From contig CANGYJ010000012.1 of assembly GCA_947458455.1 (NCBI GenBank), positions 82,422 to 146,421 on the forward strand: 64,000 bases of DNA. The letters run 5' to 3'. Made by a program: the position numbers and the translations under genes. The stretch is from Verrucomicrobiaceae bacterium. GTDB taxonomy: Bacteria > Verrucomicrobiota > Verrucomicrobiia > Verrucomicrobiales > Verrucomicrobiaceae. The notes beneath the pieces were generated by a model. The model was given only the letters and a program-made list of their open reading frames with translations, had not been told where the DNA came from and did not search any database. This document shows positions 19,456 through 28,882 of the stretch, in pieces (the stretch's first letter is position 1; each line of letters opens with the position of its first letter).

Positions 19456-20394
19456 TTACAAATCATCGTCGTTCACATCGTCAAAGGCCTTCCGCACCGG
19501 CAGATGACCGGTCTCACGCCAGAGCCGAGCATCCTCGGTGGCCTCGGAGACCATGCGATCGCGATGAATCAGCTCCGCAGGCAGCGGAGAAAGCAGCGCA
19601 TCAATGATGCACGGCAGCCCACTGGCATCCTTCATCACATTGCCAGGATGCAGATCACTCATCACCCACGCCCGCTCATCCCACCACACGATCCACACGG
19701 GTCGCTTAAAGCCAGCCCGACACACGACGGCCCGCATACGCTCCACCGCCTGCGGACGCATGCGATCAATCTGCGCGATGGTCATCTCGCGGAGGTTATC
19801 GAGATCCCCATATGGCGTGGCGAGCGGTTGCTTGGCGATCAGGTAATCGCCCTGGTCATCAATGCCCACCAGCTCCGTCGGGTGACCGCCCGCCTCGTGC
19901 ATGACGATGAGTTTTTCGATGGTTTCCGCCAGCACGGCATCCCTCACATTCATGACGATCCCGGAGCGCTCCGGGTCCGCCTCGATCTCGAAGGTCTTGC
20001 CGAGGCCGCCATTGATGTGCAGCGGGAAAAGTTTGTACACGACCCCGTTTTCGTAGTCGGCGAAGGGGCAGGCCTCCGCGCCGGTCTTCAGCGGCGTCAA
20101 AAAACGCGAGGCCAGCATGCCCTCCGCATCCCGGGAGATCCCCAGACCGCTTAGGTTGACGAGGGGGACGTCCCACTCACGGGCTCTTGCGGCAACAAGG
20201 GCTGCCCAAACATCAGCCGAAAGCGATTGCCGGGATGAAGTTGATCGAGCTGCTTCCTGGAGGCCGTGCGCTCGCCTTCGGTTAAGGGCAGTGCAAGCTG
20301 CGCATTCGCCTCCGCCGAAAGCCGCGCCGGTGAGAGCGGTTTCCCGCCCGGTGCGGAAGTCGATGTGTAGCTGGGCTGGCTCGGTTTCATTCAC
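19456..20394 (-). CDS. Hypothetical protein with kinase-like C-terminal motif (possible polyvalent-protein-type kinase)
   Basis: FPLHINGGLGKTFEIEADPE...AWVMSDLHPGNVMKDASGLPCIIDALLSPLP resembles the catalytic loop/metal site DLHPGN...IID of kinase/APH folds. Confidence 0.5.
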   Translation of the reverse strand: MNETEPAQLHIDFRTGRETALTGAAFGGGECAACTALNRRRAHGLQEAARSTSSRQSLSADVWAALVAARAREWDVPLVNLSGLGISRDAEGMLASRFLTPLKTGAEACPFADYENGVVYKLFPLHINGGLGKTFEIEADPERSGIVMNVRDAVLAETIEKLIVMHEAGGHPTELVGIDDQGDYLIAKQPLATPYGDLDNLREMTIAQIDRMRPQAVERMRAVVCRAGFKRPVWIVWWDERAWVMSDLHPGNVMKDASGLPCIIDALLSPLPAELIHRDRMVSEATEDARLWRETGHLPVRKAFDDVNDDDL

Positions 20395-20464
20395 GGGAGT
20401 TAGTCACGCTTGGCCGGGGATTCAACCGGTGCCACGGCTTTCTTGCGAACGGGGTGGGGAACGG

Positions 20465-20488
20465 GAGTGGTGGAGGGATGGGGTATTG
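20465..20488. repeat. Degenerate octamer repeat (GAGTNNTG family)
   Basis: gagtggtg|gagggatg|gggtattg. Confidence 0.5.
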
Positions 20489-20747
20489 GAAAAACCAGCA
20501 AGTCACGCCAAAAATTCACGGCTTGGTTGCCTGCGGGAAAAAGCGCCATTCGATGGCTTCACTGATGCTGCGGAGTGTGCCGAGGAGGTCGCCGTGATCC
20601 AATGTGATCTTCAGCAGGCAGGCGATGGAGTAGGGGGAGAATACGAGCGTGATGCAGCTCATGACATTCCACCAGAACTAGAGAGTGAGGGCATAGCAAA
20701 CCTTAGATCACCATGTTTTGTGAAGTCGGCCGACCGAAGAAAACTCA

Positions 20748-20810
20748 CGCCAAGGCGCAAAGCCGCAAAGTTTCCCAGAGTCCTTCTGGTCTTTGCGACT
20801 TTGCGTGAAA
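20748..20810. repeat. Imperfect inverted repeat with ~7-bp periodicity
   Basis: cgccaaggcgcaaagccgcaaag (20748-20770) and ctttgcgactttgcgtgaaa (20791-20810). Confidence 0.55.
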
Positions 20811-20986
20811 CCTTCTTGGGTTTCACCAAGAGGAACGACAGGAGGTGCCAATGTCTGCGTGAGCTTTTGCTCCTTTGCTTCGCCCGGCGGAGATGCAGTA
20901 AGGCTTGGCGAGATACAGGTGTCGCGAGCCGACAACGACCCGCCCGCATCGCTACACGAAGCGTTGCGGGCGGGGGACGATGTATC

Positions 20987-21026
20987 CACTCCTCCATGAC
21001 TCCAACATTCCATTACTCCATCCCCG
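20987..21026. repeat. Degenerate octamer repeat (reverse complement of GAGTNNTG family)
   Basis: cactcctc|catgactc|caacattc|cattactc|catccccg. Confidence 0.55.
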
Positions 21027-21030
21027 CGCC

Positions 21031-22155
<1,125 letters not shown>

Positions 22156-22243
22156 TTATGTATGGGGATGTTGGTAGCGGCAAATGCCGAATGACTTTTT
22201 TCCCTTGCGGGTCGTGGCGCGATTTCACTACCATGGCGCATAA

Positions 22244-23119
22244 ATGAGACGGCCCTTGCTACCTTTTCAACTGCTTGCGCTGATGCTCGCGGGGTGCCTC
22301 CCTGCTGCGCAACCAACTCGTATTCCGGCTTCATTTGGTGATTTGATGCACATAAATCCCGATGAGCTCGGCCGTTTGGACATTGGCCGTGTGAATCTTC
22401 TCTGCGCCCAAGGGTTGCCAGGAGAATACATGGATTTGGATGGCGAACTGGCGATCTTGGACAGATGGAGTGAGTCTGTTCGCAAGGAGACAAAGAAATT
22501 CATGTCGCGTTTCCGCGCACACCCTGAAAAGTTCAAGGGGTCTGAGGGATATTTTCGAATGCTTGTTTTGATCACCGTGCTGCAACAAGACTTCGGTGTT
22601 GATTACAACCCAGCAAGGGACACTTCCCCGGAAAACCCGGAATCGGGACAGGCTTTCTTTGCGAATTCGGCCGATCTCTTCGTTCATGGGCTGCTCGGCA
22701 AGCGGTTGGGAACCTGTAGTTCCATGCCCGTTCTATACGTCGCCGTGGGGCGTCGGCTTGGCTATCCGCTGAAGCTGGTGACGGCAAAATCACACCTATT
22801 TGCTCGCTGGAACGAAGGCGATGGCAGGCATTTCAACATTGAAGGCACCAATCGAGGCTTGGTTTGCCACGAGGACGACTACTACAAGACATGGCCGCGG
22901 CCCATTTCCGAAGCGGAGCTGGCAAACGGCCAGTTCCTCAAGTCGCTGACGCCCGCAGAGGAAATGGGCGTGTTCCTGCAAATTCGCGGAATCTGCCTTC
23001 AAGTGAACGGACGATATGCAGAGGCCAAAGCAACCTTTGACCGCGCTGTCGAGCTTGTGCCGTCATCAGAGCTTTACGCCAGATTTGCCAATCAGAAAAT
23101 GCTCACATCAAAGAACTAA
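22244..23119 (+). CDS. Transglutaminase-like (SirB1-type) lipoprotein with TPR-like C-terminus
   Basis: Lipobox LALMLAGCLPAA; LGTCSSMPVLYVAVGRRLGYPLKLVTAKSHLFARW with Cys...His arrangement; AEAKATFDRAVELVPSSELY. Confidence 0.7.
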   Translation: MRRPLLPFQLLALMLAGCLPAAQPTRIPASFGDLMHINPDELGRLDIGRVNLLCAQGLPGEYMDLDGELAILDRWSESVRKETKKFMSRFRAHPEKFKGSEGYFRMLVLITVLQQDFGVDYNPARDTSPENPESGQAFFANSADLFVHGLLGKRLGTCSSMPVLYVAVGRRLGYPLKLVTAKSHLFARWNEGDGRHFNIEGTNRGLVCHEDDYYKTWPRPISEAELANGQFLKSLTPAEEMGVFLQIRGICLQVNGRYAEAKATFDRAVELVPSSELYARFANQKMLTSKN

Positions 23120-23123
23120 GACC

Positions 23124-24107
23124 ATGAAACTATTCATCGCGCCTCTCGCGCACATTTGCGGGCTTCTTGCAGTGACAGAAGTCCTTGCTGAAAGAGACCT
23201 TGAAACGGGGGGGTTCCTTTCTCGTGATCCGGCAGGGTTCGTGGATGGTCCCAACGTCTACACATATGTGAATCAGAACCCGTGGACTGCTTTTGATCCC
23301 GATGGGTTGTTCAAAGTTGGTTCAAATGCAATTATGGGGTTGTACACGACGCCTGCTGTCCACGAGACGATAACTTCCTCTTCACTAATCCCTTACTTAT
23401 TGACTCCTCGCGGAGCTAATTTGGGAGGATTCGGCAATTCAACTTTCCAGCAATTCGATAAGGGATTGAACGAGGGTGTAAGAAAGCCTGACACTCAAGG
23501 GTGGTCCACTACATCACCCGGTATTCCAATGGGGTTTACTGCATCATATTTGACAGCAGAGGCTCATATAGTGAAAGGAGATATGTTCGCTAACCATTTT
23601 GGAGATGAACAAGACAACCATGCCATGAGTGGCAATCCGGCGTTCATGCACGCTTCAGATCTAAGCAGGTATATTCAATCTAAACTGAGTTCGAAATTCG
23701 ATGCGGCTTTAACTGCCAGCGCAAAAGGGGAGTGGGAAAAAGCGGGGGAGCTTCTCGGAGAAGTTTGTCATACGGTTCAAGACTCCTATTCACCATCTCA
23801 TACTGGAAGAGATGGGGAAGGTAGAATCACAAACTTCAACGACTACAACATGCAAGACGGTGGTGCGCACGGCAAAGCGGACACAATGGATATGGTGCGC
23901 CAATCTGATAAGCATAACCTTGAACTTATGAAAAAAAATATCTCAGGAGTGACAGAGGCGTGTAAAGCCACGGAGGGTGTTTTCGATGCGTTCTTCAAGG
24001 CAGATAATCCAAGTAATGCATTCAAGAATCACATGGCTAGAGTCTTCGAGACGACATCGAACGCAAAAATCAATGTGTCTGGCGGTAAGAAGTATGAAAA
24101 AAAATGA
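23124..24107 (+). CDS. Secreted RHS-core 'tip' protein with phospholipase C/P1-nuclease-like metal-binding C-terminal domain (candidate toxin)
   Basis: Signal peptide MKLFIAPLAHICGLLAVTEVLA directly followed by RHS-core signature ERDLETGGFLSRDPAGFVDGPNVYTYVNQNPWTAFDPDGL; LLGEVCHTVQDSYSPSHTGR (HxxxDxxxxxH) and GGAHGKAD (HxxxD). Confidence 0.8.
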   Translation: MKLFIAPLAHICGLLAVTEVLAERDLETGGFLSRDPAGFVDGPNVYTYVNQNPWTAFDPDGLFKVGSNAIMGLYTTPAVHETITSSSLIPYLLTPRGANLGGFGNSTFQQFDKGLNEGVRKPDTQGWSTTSPGIPMGFTASYLTAEAHIVKGDMFANHFGDEQDNHAMSGNPAFMHASDLSRYIQSKLSSKFDAALTASAKGEWEKAGELLGEVCHTVQDSYSPSHTGRDGEGRITNFNDYNMQDGGAHGKADTMDMVRQSDKHNLELMKKNISGVTEACKATEGVFDAFFKADNPSNAFKNHMARVFETTSNAKINVSGGKKYEKK

Positions 24108-24152
24108 CCAAGAGAGTTAGGCCGATCAAGAAAGCACAATGGGAAACACGGT

Positions 24153-24767
24153 ATGAGTAAGCATCTAAAGCTGATTCTGTTCATCCTCCTACCTGTAGGT
24201 TTCTTTTTGTTGATTGCCTTTCAGTGGAGAGTTTGGAATGAGGAATTCCGCACAGAAGATGGAGGTCTTGGAACAGCTAGATTCACAGACATTAGCTGGC
24301 GTTACTGGGGGTCTCCTCATGTCTTGTCGGTGGGGGGCGGAGCAATTTCTTGTTCTGTGACATTTTCCATTGATGGTCATCTTGCCAAGTGGAAATCGAC
24401 CCGCGACGAGCGAGTTTTTGCTGTGCAGTTTAACCAACATCAGTGGTATGCCATCACATTGGACCGAACTAATGTCCCTAAGTCGGTTATCAGGTTTTAC
24501 AGAGGAAAAGATGGGGACATGCTTATGGAGATCGAGCCTCGCGATTATCCAATAAGACTAGCAATTGAAAACCTTTGGTTAAAAGACACTGATGAGGAAA
24601 TCTATTCAGCGTTTACTTCTGGTGACGCATTTGCCCGCTCTAGTCTACTTGCAACAACTTGGTGGAAAATTGTCCATTCGGAAGATGTTGAAGAAGTGAA
24701 GCCTGGATTTATTGAAGAAATTGCTGCGCGAGAATTCCCCGGTAGGAAAAACTTTTTGCCTCGGTAG
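24153..24767 (+). CDS. Hypothetical membrane-anchored protein (candidate immunity protein)
   Basis: N-terminal TM helix LKLILFILLPVGFFLLIAF; 45 nt downstream of and co-oriented with the RHS-tip gene. Confidence 0.5.
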   Translation: MSKHLKLILFILLPVGFFLLIAFQWRVWNEEFRTEDGGLGTARFTDISWRYWGSPHVLSVGGGAISCSVTFSIDGHLAKWKSTRDERVFAVQFNQHQWYAITLDRTNVPKSVIRFYRGKDGDMLMEIEPRDYPIRLAIENLWLKDTDEEIYSAFTSGDAFARSSLLATTWWKIVHSEDVEEVKPGFIEEIAAREFPGRKNFLPR

Positions 24768-24778
24768 CCCAAATGAAC

Positions 24779-25786
24779 TCACAGATGGGCCTCATCACCT
24801 AGCCTGAGATTTGGGACGAGGTAGCCTTGGACGTAGTCGCGGACGGCTTCGGTAAGGGCGGTGATGTCTTGGGTGAAGCCGGAGGCGCGGAGCTTGGCGA
24901 TGTCGGCGCAGGTGTAGTATTGATACTTCGACTGCAAGTGCTCCGGCATGTCGATGAACTCGATGTTCGGTGCTTTGCCGAGGGCGGAGAAGATGGCGGT
25001 GGCGAGCTCGATCCAGGTGTGGGCTTTGCCGGAGCCGAGATTGAAGAGGCCGCCGGCGCTGGAGGTCTCGGCGAGGTGGAGGGTCATGCGGATGGCGTCC
25101 TTCACATAAAGGAAATCGCGCATCTGCTCGCCATGCTGATAATCGGGGCGGTGGGACTTGAAGAGCTGCACCTTGCCGGTGGCGAGGATCTGGCCGCAGG
25201 CCTTGTGAACGAGGCTGCGCATGTCGGCCTTGTGGTCCTCGTTGGGGCCATAGACGTTGAAGTATTTGAGGCCGACGATGCTCGGCAGCCAGCCCTCGCG
25301 TTTCGCGTGAAGGTCGAAGAGGTGCTTCGAGTAGCCGTACATGTTCAGCGGACGCAGTTTATGGATGTCCGGGTCCTGATCGTTCATGCCGTGGGCGCCA
25401 TCGCCATAGGTGGCGGCGGAGGAGGCATACACAAAGCGGGTCTGATTGGCGAGCGACCACTGGCAGAGCTGCTTGGTGAACTCGTAGTTGTTCCGCATGA
25501 GGTAGTCCGCATCCCGCTCGGTGGTGGCGGAGCAGGCTCCGAGGTGGAGGACGTGGTCAAAGCGGCCCAGTTTCGCGGGCGAATGCTGCACGGCCTGAAG
25601 GAGGTCATGGCCGTCGATGTAGTCGGCAAAGCGCAGCGGCACGAGGTTCTTCCATTTCTCATCCGTGCTGAGGCGGTCGCAAACGACGATGTTTTCGCAG
25701 CCACGACGATTCAGCTCCCAAACGAGGGCGCTGCCGATGAATCCGGCCCCGCCGGTGATGAGGATGCGACTATCGGTGTTCTTCAT
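24779..25786 (-). CDS. hldD: ADP-L-glycero-D-manno-heptose 6-epimerase
   Basis: RILITGGAGFIGSALVWELNRRG; YASSAATYGDG; YGYSKHLFD; GLKYFNVYGPNEDHKADMRS. Confidence 0.92.
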   Translation of the reverse strand: MKNTDSRILITGGAGFIGSALVWELNRRGCENIVVCDRLSTDEKWKNLVPLRFADYIDGHDLLQAVQHSPAKLGRFDHVLHLGACSATTERDADYLMRNNYEFTKQLCQWSLANQTRFVYASSAATYGDGAHGMNDQDPDIHKLRPLNMYGYSKHLFDLHAKREGWLPSIVGLKYFNVYGPNEDHKADMRSLVHKACGQILATGKVQLFKSHRPDYQHGEQMRDFLYVKDAIRMTLHLAETSSAGGLFNLGSGKAHTWIELATAIFSALGKAPNIEFIDMPEHLQSKYQYYTCADIAKLRASGFTQDITALTEAVRDYVQGYLVPNLRLGDEAHL

Positions 25787-25820
25787 GAGCCGCTGCCCCT
25801 AGCGGGGTTTGCGGCATGAT

Positions 25821-26321
25821 TCAAGCAGCGGCTACAGGCTCATCGGCGGACGCTTTGGGCTCTTTGGATTGCGGCACCGGCAGATGCTCGCGCCAGAGGG
25901 CGGGATGCATCACAAAGCCACGCGTGCCATTCTCCCACTCGCCTTCCCAGCCGACGACAGCCTCCATCGTGGTGGCATCGGGGCAGTGAATCGTGGGGTA
26001 GAGCCACTGCTGATCCGCTATCTGAAGCTTGGGGATCAAATTGTGCCCATGAAGCTCGATCTCCCAGCCAAGAAGCAGCGGCTCCTCATCGGTGTAACCT
26101 GCGAGACCCAGTGGATGCTCAACCCAACCCACGAGACCGGCTCCATTGAGCACGTCCCAAATTTCGCGGTTTTCGAGGTCGATGCGCACGGCAAAGCCGT
26201 ACGTCTTGGCCGACCCGCTATTCGCGGGGTCACGGGCAGCAAGGCCGAAAATAATCTGCGAGGGGCAATTCTCTGGCACCACATCGATTTGGAAACCAAA
26301 TCGGATGGGATAGTCCGGCAC
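25821..26321 (-). CDS. Hypothetical protein
   Basis: Intact ORF with balanced composition, no recognised motif. Confidence 0.5.
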   Translation of the reverse strand: MPDYPIRFGFQIDVVPENCPSQIIFGLAARDPANSGSAKTYGFAVRIDLENREIWDVLNGAGLVGWVEHPLGLAGYTDEEPLLLGWEIELHGHNLIPKLQIADQQWLYPTIHCPDATTMEAVVGWEGEWENGTRGFVMHPALWREHLPVPQSKEPKASADEPVAAA

Positions 26322-26437
26322 AATGAGATGACCGAGGCTATCGATGGAGAAAATCCTTGATAGCCAAGGGATTAGAGGAGGGGATAGCGGAGGTTTGCAT
26401 GATGACGCTCATGGTATTCGGGGTAAGTCTGCACAAA

Positions 26438-26473
26438 TGAAAATAAAATTATTGTAATTTTACAATATTTTCA
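26438..26473. promoter_or_regulatory. AT-rich palindromic element upstream of the pdh operon
   Basis: tgaaaataaaattATTGTAAttTTACAATattttca; perfect ATTGTAA-TT-TTACAAT core at 26451-26466 within an AT-rich ~100-bp island. Confidence 0.4.
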
Positions 26474-26670
26474 TAAAATATAGCACTTACTGACCATTCC
26501 ACCTCTTCAAATTATAAAAATTTAGAAGTAATGCCTTCTAGCCATTTCGAAGGCTGCCGCCTCGAGCGGAATCATGGGTCGTTTGAAGCTCATCCAAGCC
26601 AAACTTTGCCTCAACAGGCCAAAAACTGCCTGTTTTCTCACCCGAAGGCCCTTTCAGGCAACCCACGCTG

Positions 26671-27759
26671 TTGACGATTCCGCCGTATTTCGCTAAAAAG
26701 AAGCCCGTGTCTGCCTCTCCCGTCACGACATCCTCCAAACGCACGTCATCCGTCTACTCGACGGATTTTCAGGAGCAGTATCTGAATGCCCTCTATTACA
26801 TGAGGCTTTCCCGAATGCTGGAGGAAAAGCTCGGAGCGCTCTACCGCGCCGGTGGGCGCATCGTAGGCGGTGTTTATCTCGGGAAAGGTCAAGAGGCCTT
26901 TGCCGCCGCCATGGGCGTGCAGCTCCGCATGGGAAAAGACGTTTACGGTCCACTGATTCGCGATCAAGCCGGGCGTCTGGCCTTCGGCGAGCCAATTATT
27001 GAGACTCTTCGCACCTACCTTGGGGCCGCCACCGGCCCGATGCGTGGCCGTGATGGCAATATCCACCGTGGTCGCCCTCGGGAGGGCTACATGGCGATGA
27101 TCTCGCACCTCGGCAGCCTGCTCTCCGTCGTCGCCGGGGCGCTTTTTGCCCGTCGGCTCAAAGGCACGCTCGGAGATTCCATCGGAGCCACCAGCGTGGG
27201 TGATGGGGGCACCTCCACCGGCGCCTTTCATGAGGGCATGAACTTGGCCGCCGTCGAAAAACTGCCTCTCATCGTCAGCATCGCGAACAACCAATACGCC
27301 TACTCCACCCCGAACACCCGCCAGTATGCCTGCGAGAACCTTGTGGACCGTGCCAAAGGCTACGGCGTCCACGGTGAACACATCGATGCCACGGATCTCG
27401 CCGCGTGCTTGACCGCCTTCCGAGGTGCTGCAGCTCGTGCGAAGGCTGGAGAAGGCCCGCAAATCGTCGTCGGCACTCTTTTGCGCCTCGCCGGACATGG
27501 CGAGCATGATGACGCCAGCTACATCCCGGATAAAAAACGCCACACACACGAGGCTCGCGACTGCATCGAAGTGGCCGCGAAGTTTGCCATGGAGCAGGGC
27601 TGGGTGTCCGAAACGGCACTCACCACCCAGATGGAGGAGATTCGTCGCCTCATTGATCAAACCGTCGCCAAAGTCTCCAAAGAACCCGCACCCGATCCCT
27701 TCAAAGAGAACTGGCAGGCGCTTTCAACCGCCGGACTCGTGGAGGGGCAGAACCCATGA
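26671..27759 (+). CDS. pdhA: Pyruvate dehydrogenase E1 component, alpha subunit (start uncertain)
   Basis: YYMRLSRMLEEKLGALYRAGGRIVGGVYLGKGQEA; SVGDGGTSTGAFHEGMNLAAVEKLPLIVSIANNQYAYSTP (TPP motif GDGxx...N). Confidence 0.92.
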   Translation: MTIPPYFAKKKPVSASPVTTSSKRTSSVYSTDFQEQYLNALYYMRLSRMLEEKLGALYRAGGRIVGGVYLGKGQEAFAAAMGVQLRMGKDVYGPLIRDQAGRLAFGEPIIETLRTYLGAATGPMRGRDGNIHRGRPREGYMAMISHLGSLLSVVAGALFARRLKGTLGDSIGATSVGDGGTSTGAFHEGMNLAAVEKLPLIVSIANNQYAYSTPNTRQYACENLVDRAKGYGVHGEHIDATDLAACLTAFRGAAARAKAGEGPQIVVGTLLRLAGHGEHDDASYIPDKKRHTHEARDCIEVAAKFAMEQGWVSETALTTQMEEIRRLIDQTVAKVSKEPAPDPFKENWQALSTAGLVEGQNP

Positions 27760-28727
27760 GCGGCAGCATCACCTACCTGGAAGCCATCCGCGAGGCTCAA
27801 TACGACGCGCTGCGAAACGACCCCGCCGTCTTCCTCTACGGTCAGGACATCGACACCTTCGGTGGAGCCTTCAAAGCCACCAAAAACCTCGGCAAAGAGT
27901 TCCCCGGCCGCGTCTTTGACTCCCCCATCAGCGAGGACGCCATGGTCGGCCTCGCCATCGGTGCCGCCATCGAAGGCGCACGCCCCATCGTGGAGATGCA
28001 GTTCGCCGATTTCTCCAGCATCGGCTTCAATCAAATCATCAATCAAGCCGCCACGCTTTACTGGCGCACCGAGACCCCCTGCCCTCTCACCATCCGCCTG
28101 CCCAGCGGCGGCACCGCCGGCAGCGGCCCCTTTCACAGCCAGAGCATGGAGGCCATCTACGCCCACTATCCCGGCCTCGTCATCCTCACCCCCGCTACCG
28201 TCGAGGATGCCTACTGGATGCTGCTCGATAGCGTGGAGCTCAATGACCCCGTCATCTTCTGCGAGCACAAATTTCTCTATTACCATCTCAAAGCCGAATC
28301 CATCGGCGAGCGTAGCCTGCCCATCGGCAAAGCCCGCATCGCCCGCCCCGGCCGCCACGCCACCGTCGTCACCTACAGCGCCATGGTGCATGATGCCATC
28401 CGCGCCGCCGAGGAACTCCAGCTCGATGGCTATCAAATCGAAGTCGTCGATCTCCGCAGCGTGAAGCCCATGGATACCGATACCATCCTCGGCTCCGTCG
28501 CCCGCACCGGCCGCCTTTTGGCCGTCGGCGAGGCCTTCCCCTGGGGCGGCGTCACGGCCGAGGTCATCTCCCGCGTCGCCAGTGAAGGCTTCCACCTCCT
28601 CGACGCCCCGCCCATGCGCCTCAACGCCAAGGACACGCCCATTCCCTATCACCCCAACCTCTGGAAAGCCCATCGCCCCACCGTCGCCAGCATCGCCGGG
28701 GCGCTGCGCAACCTGCTGAGGTATTAA
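27756..28727 (+). CDS. pdhB: Pyruvate dehydrogenase E1 component, beta subunit
   Basis: YLEAIREAQYDALRNDPAVFLYGQDIDTFGG; FDSPISEDAMVGLAIGAAIEGARPIVEMQFADF; start overlaps pdhA stop. Confidence 0.95.
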   Translation: MSGSITYLEAIREAQYDALRNDPAVFLYGQDIDTFGGAFKATKNLGKEFPGRVFDSPISEDAMVGLAIGAAIEGARPIVEMQFADFSSIGFNQIINQAATLYWRTETPCPLTIRLPSGGTAGSGPFHSQSMEAIYAHYPGLVILTPATVEDAYWMLLDSVELNDPVIFCEHKFLYYHLKAESIGERSLPIGKARIARPGRHATVVTYSAMVHDAIRAAEELQLDGYQIEVVDLRSVKPMDTDTILGSVARTGRLLAVGEAFPWGGVTAEVISRVASEGFHLLDAPPMRLNAKDTPIPYHPNLWKAHRPTVASIAGALRNLLRY

Positions 28728-28763
28728 AATCGTCCTCGATATTCCCTCCCGCCGCGTCAGCGC

Positions 28764-28805
28764 CAATTTTCAATTTTCAGTCTCCAATTTTCAGTTTTCA
28801 ATCCC
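28764..28805. repeat. Degenerate heptamer repeat tract
   Basis: caatttt|caatttt|cagtctc|caatttt|cagtttt|caatccc. Confidence 0.8.
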
Positions 28806-28882
28806 GCCCGGCCTCACCACACGAGTTGAACGAGGACGAGTTCGAGTAGGAGAACGAGGACGAAGCCCCCAAAGCCCCAAAG

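Noticed and set aside
23016-23123. Upstream-extended start of the RHS-tip ORF
   Set aside because: Overlaps the end of the transglutaminase gene; the ATG at 23124 begins a proper signal peptide
27657-28766. 369-aa minus ORF antisense to pdhB
   Set aside because: Shadow ORF; pdhB is clear on + strand
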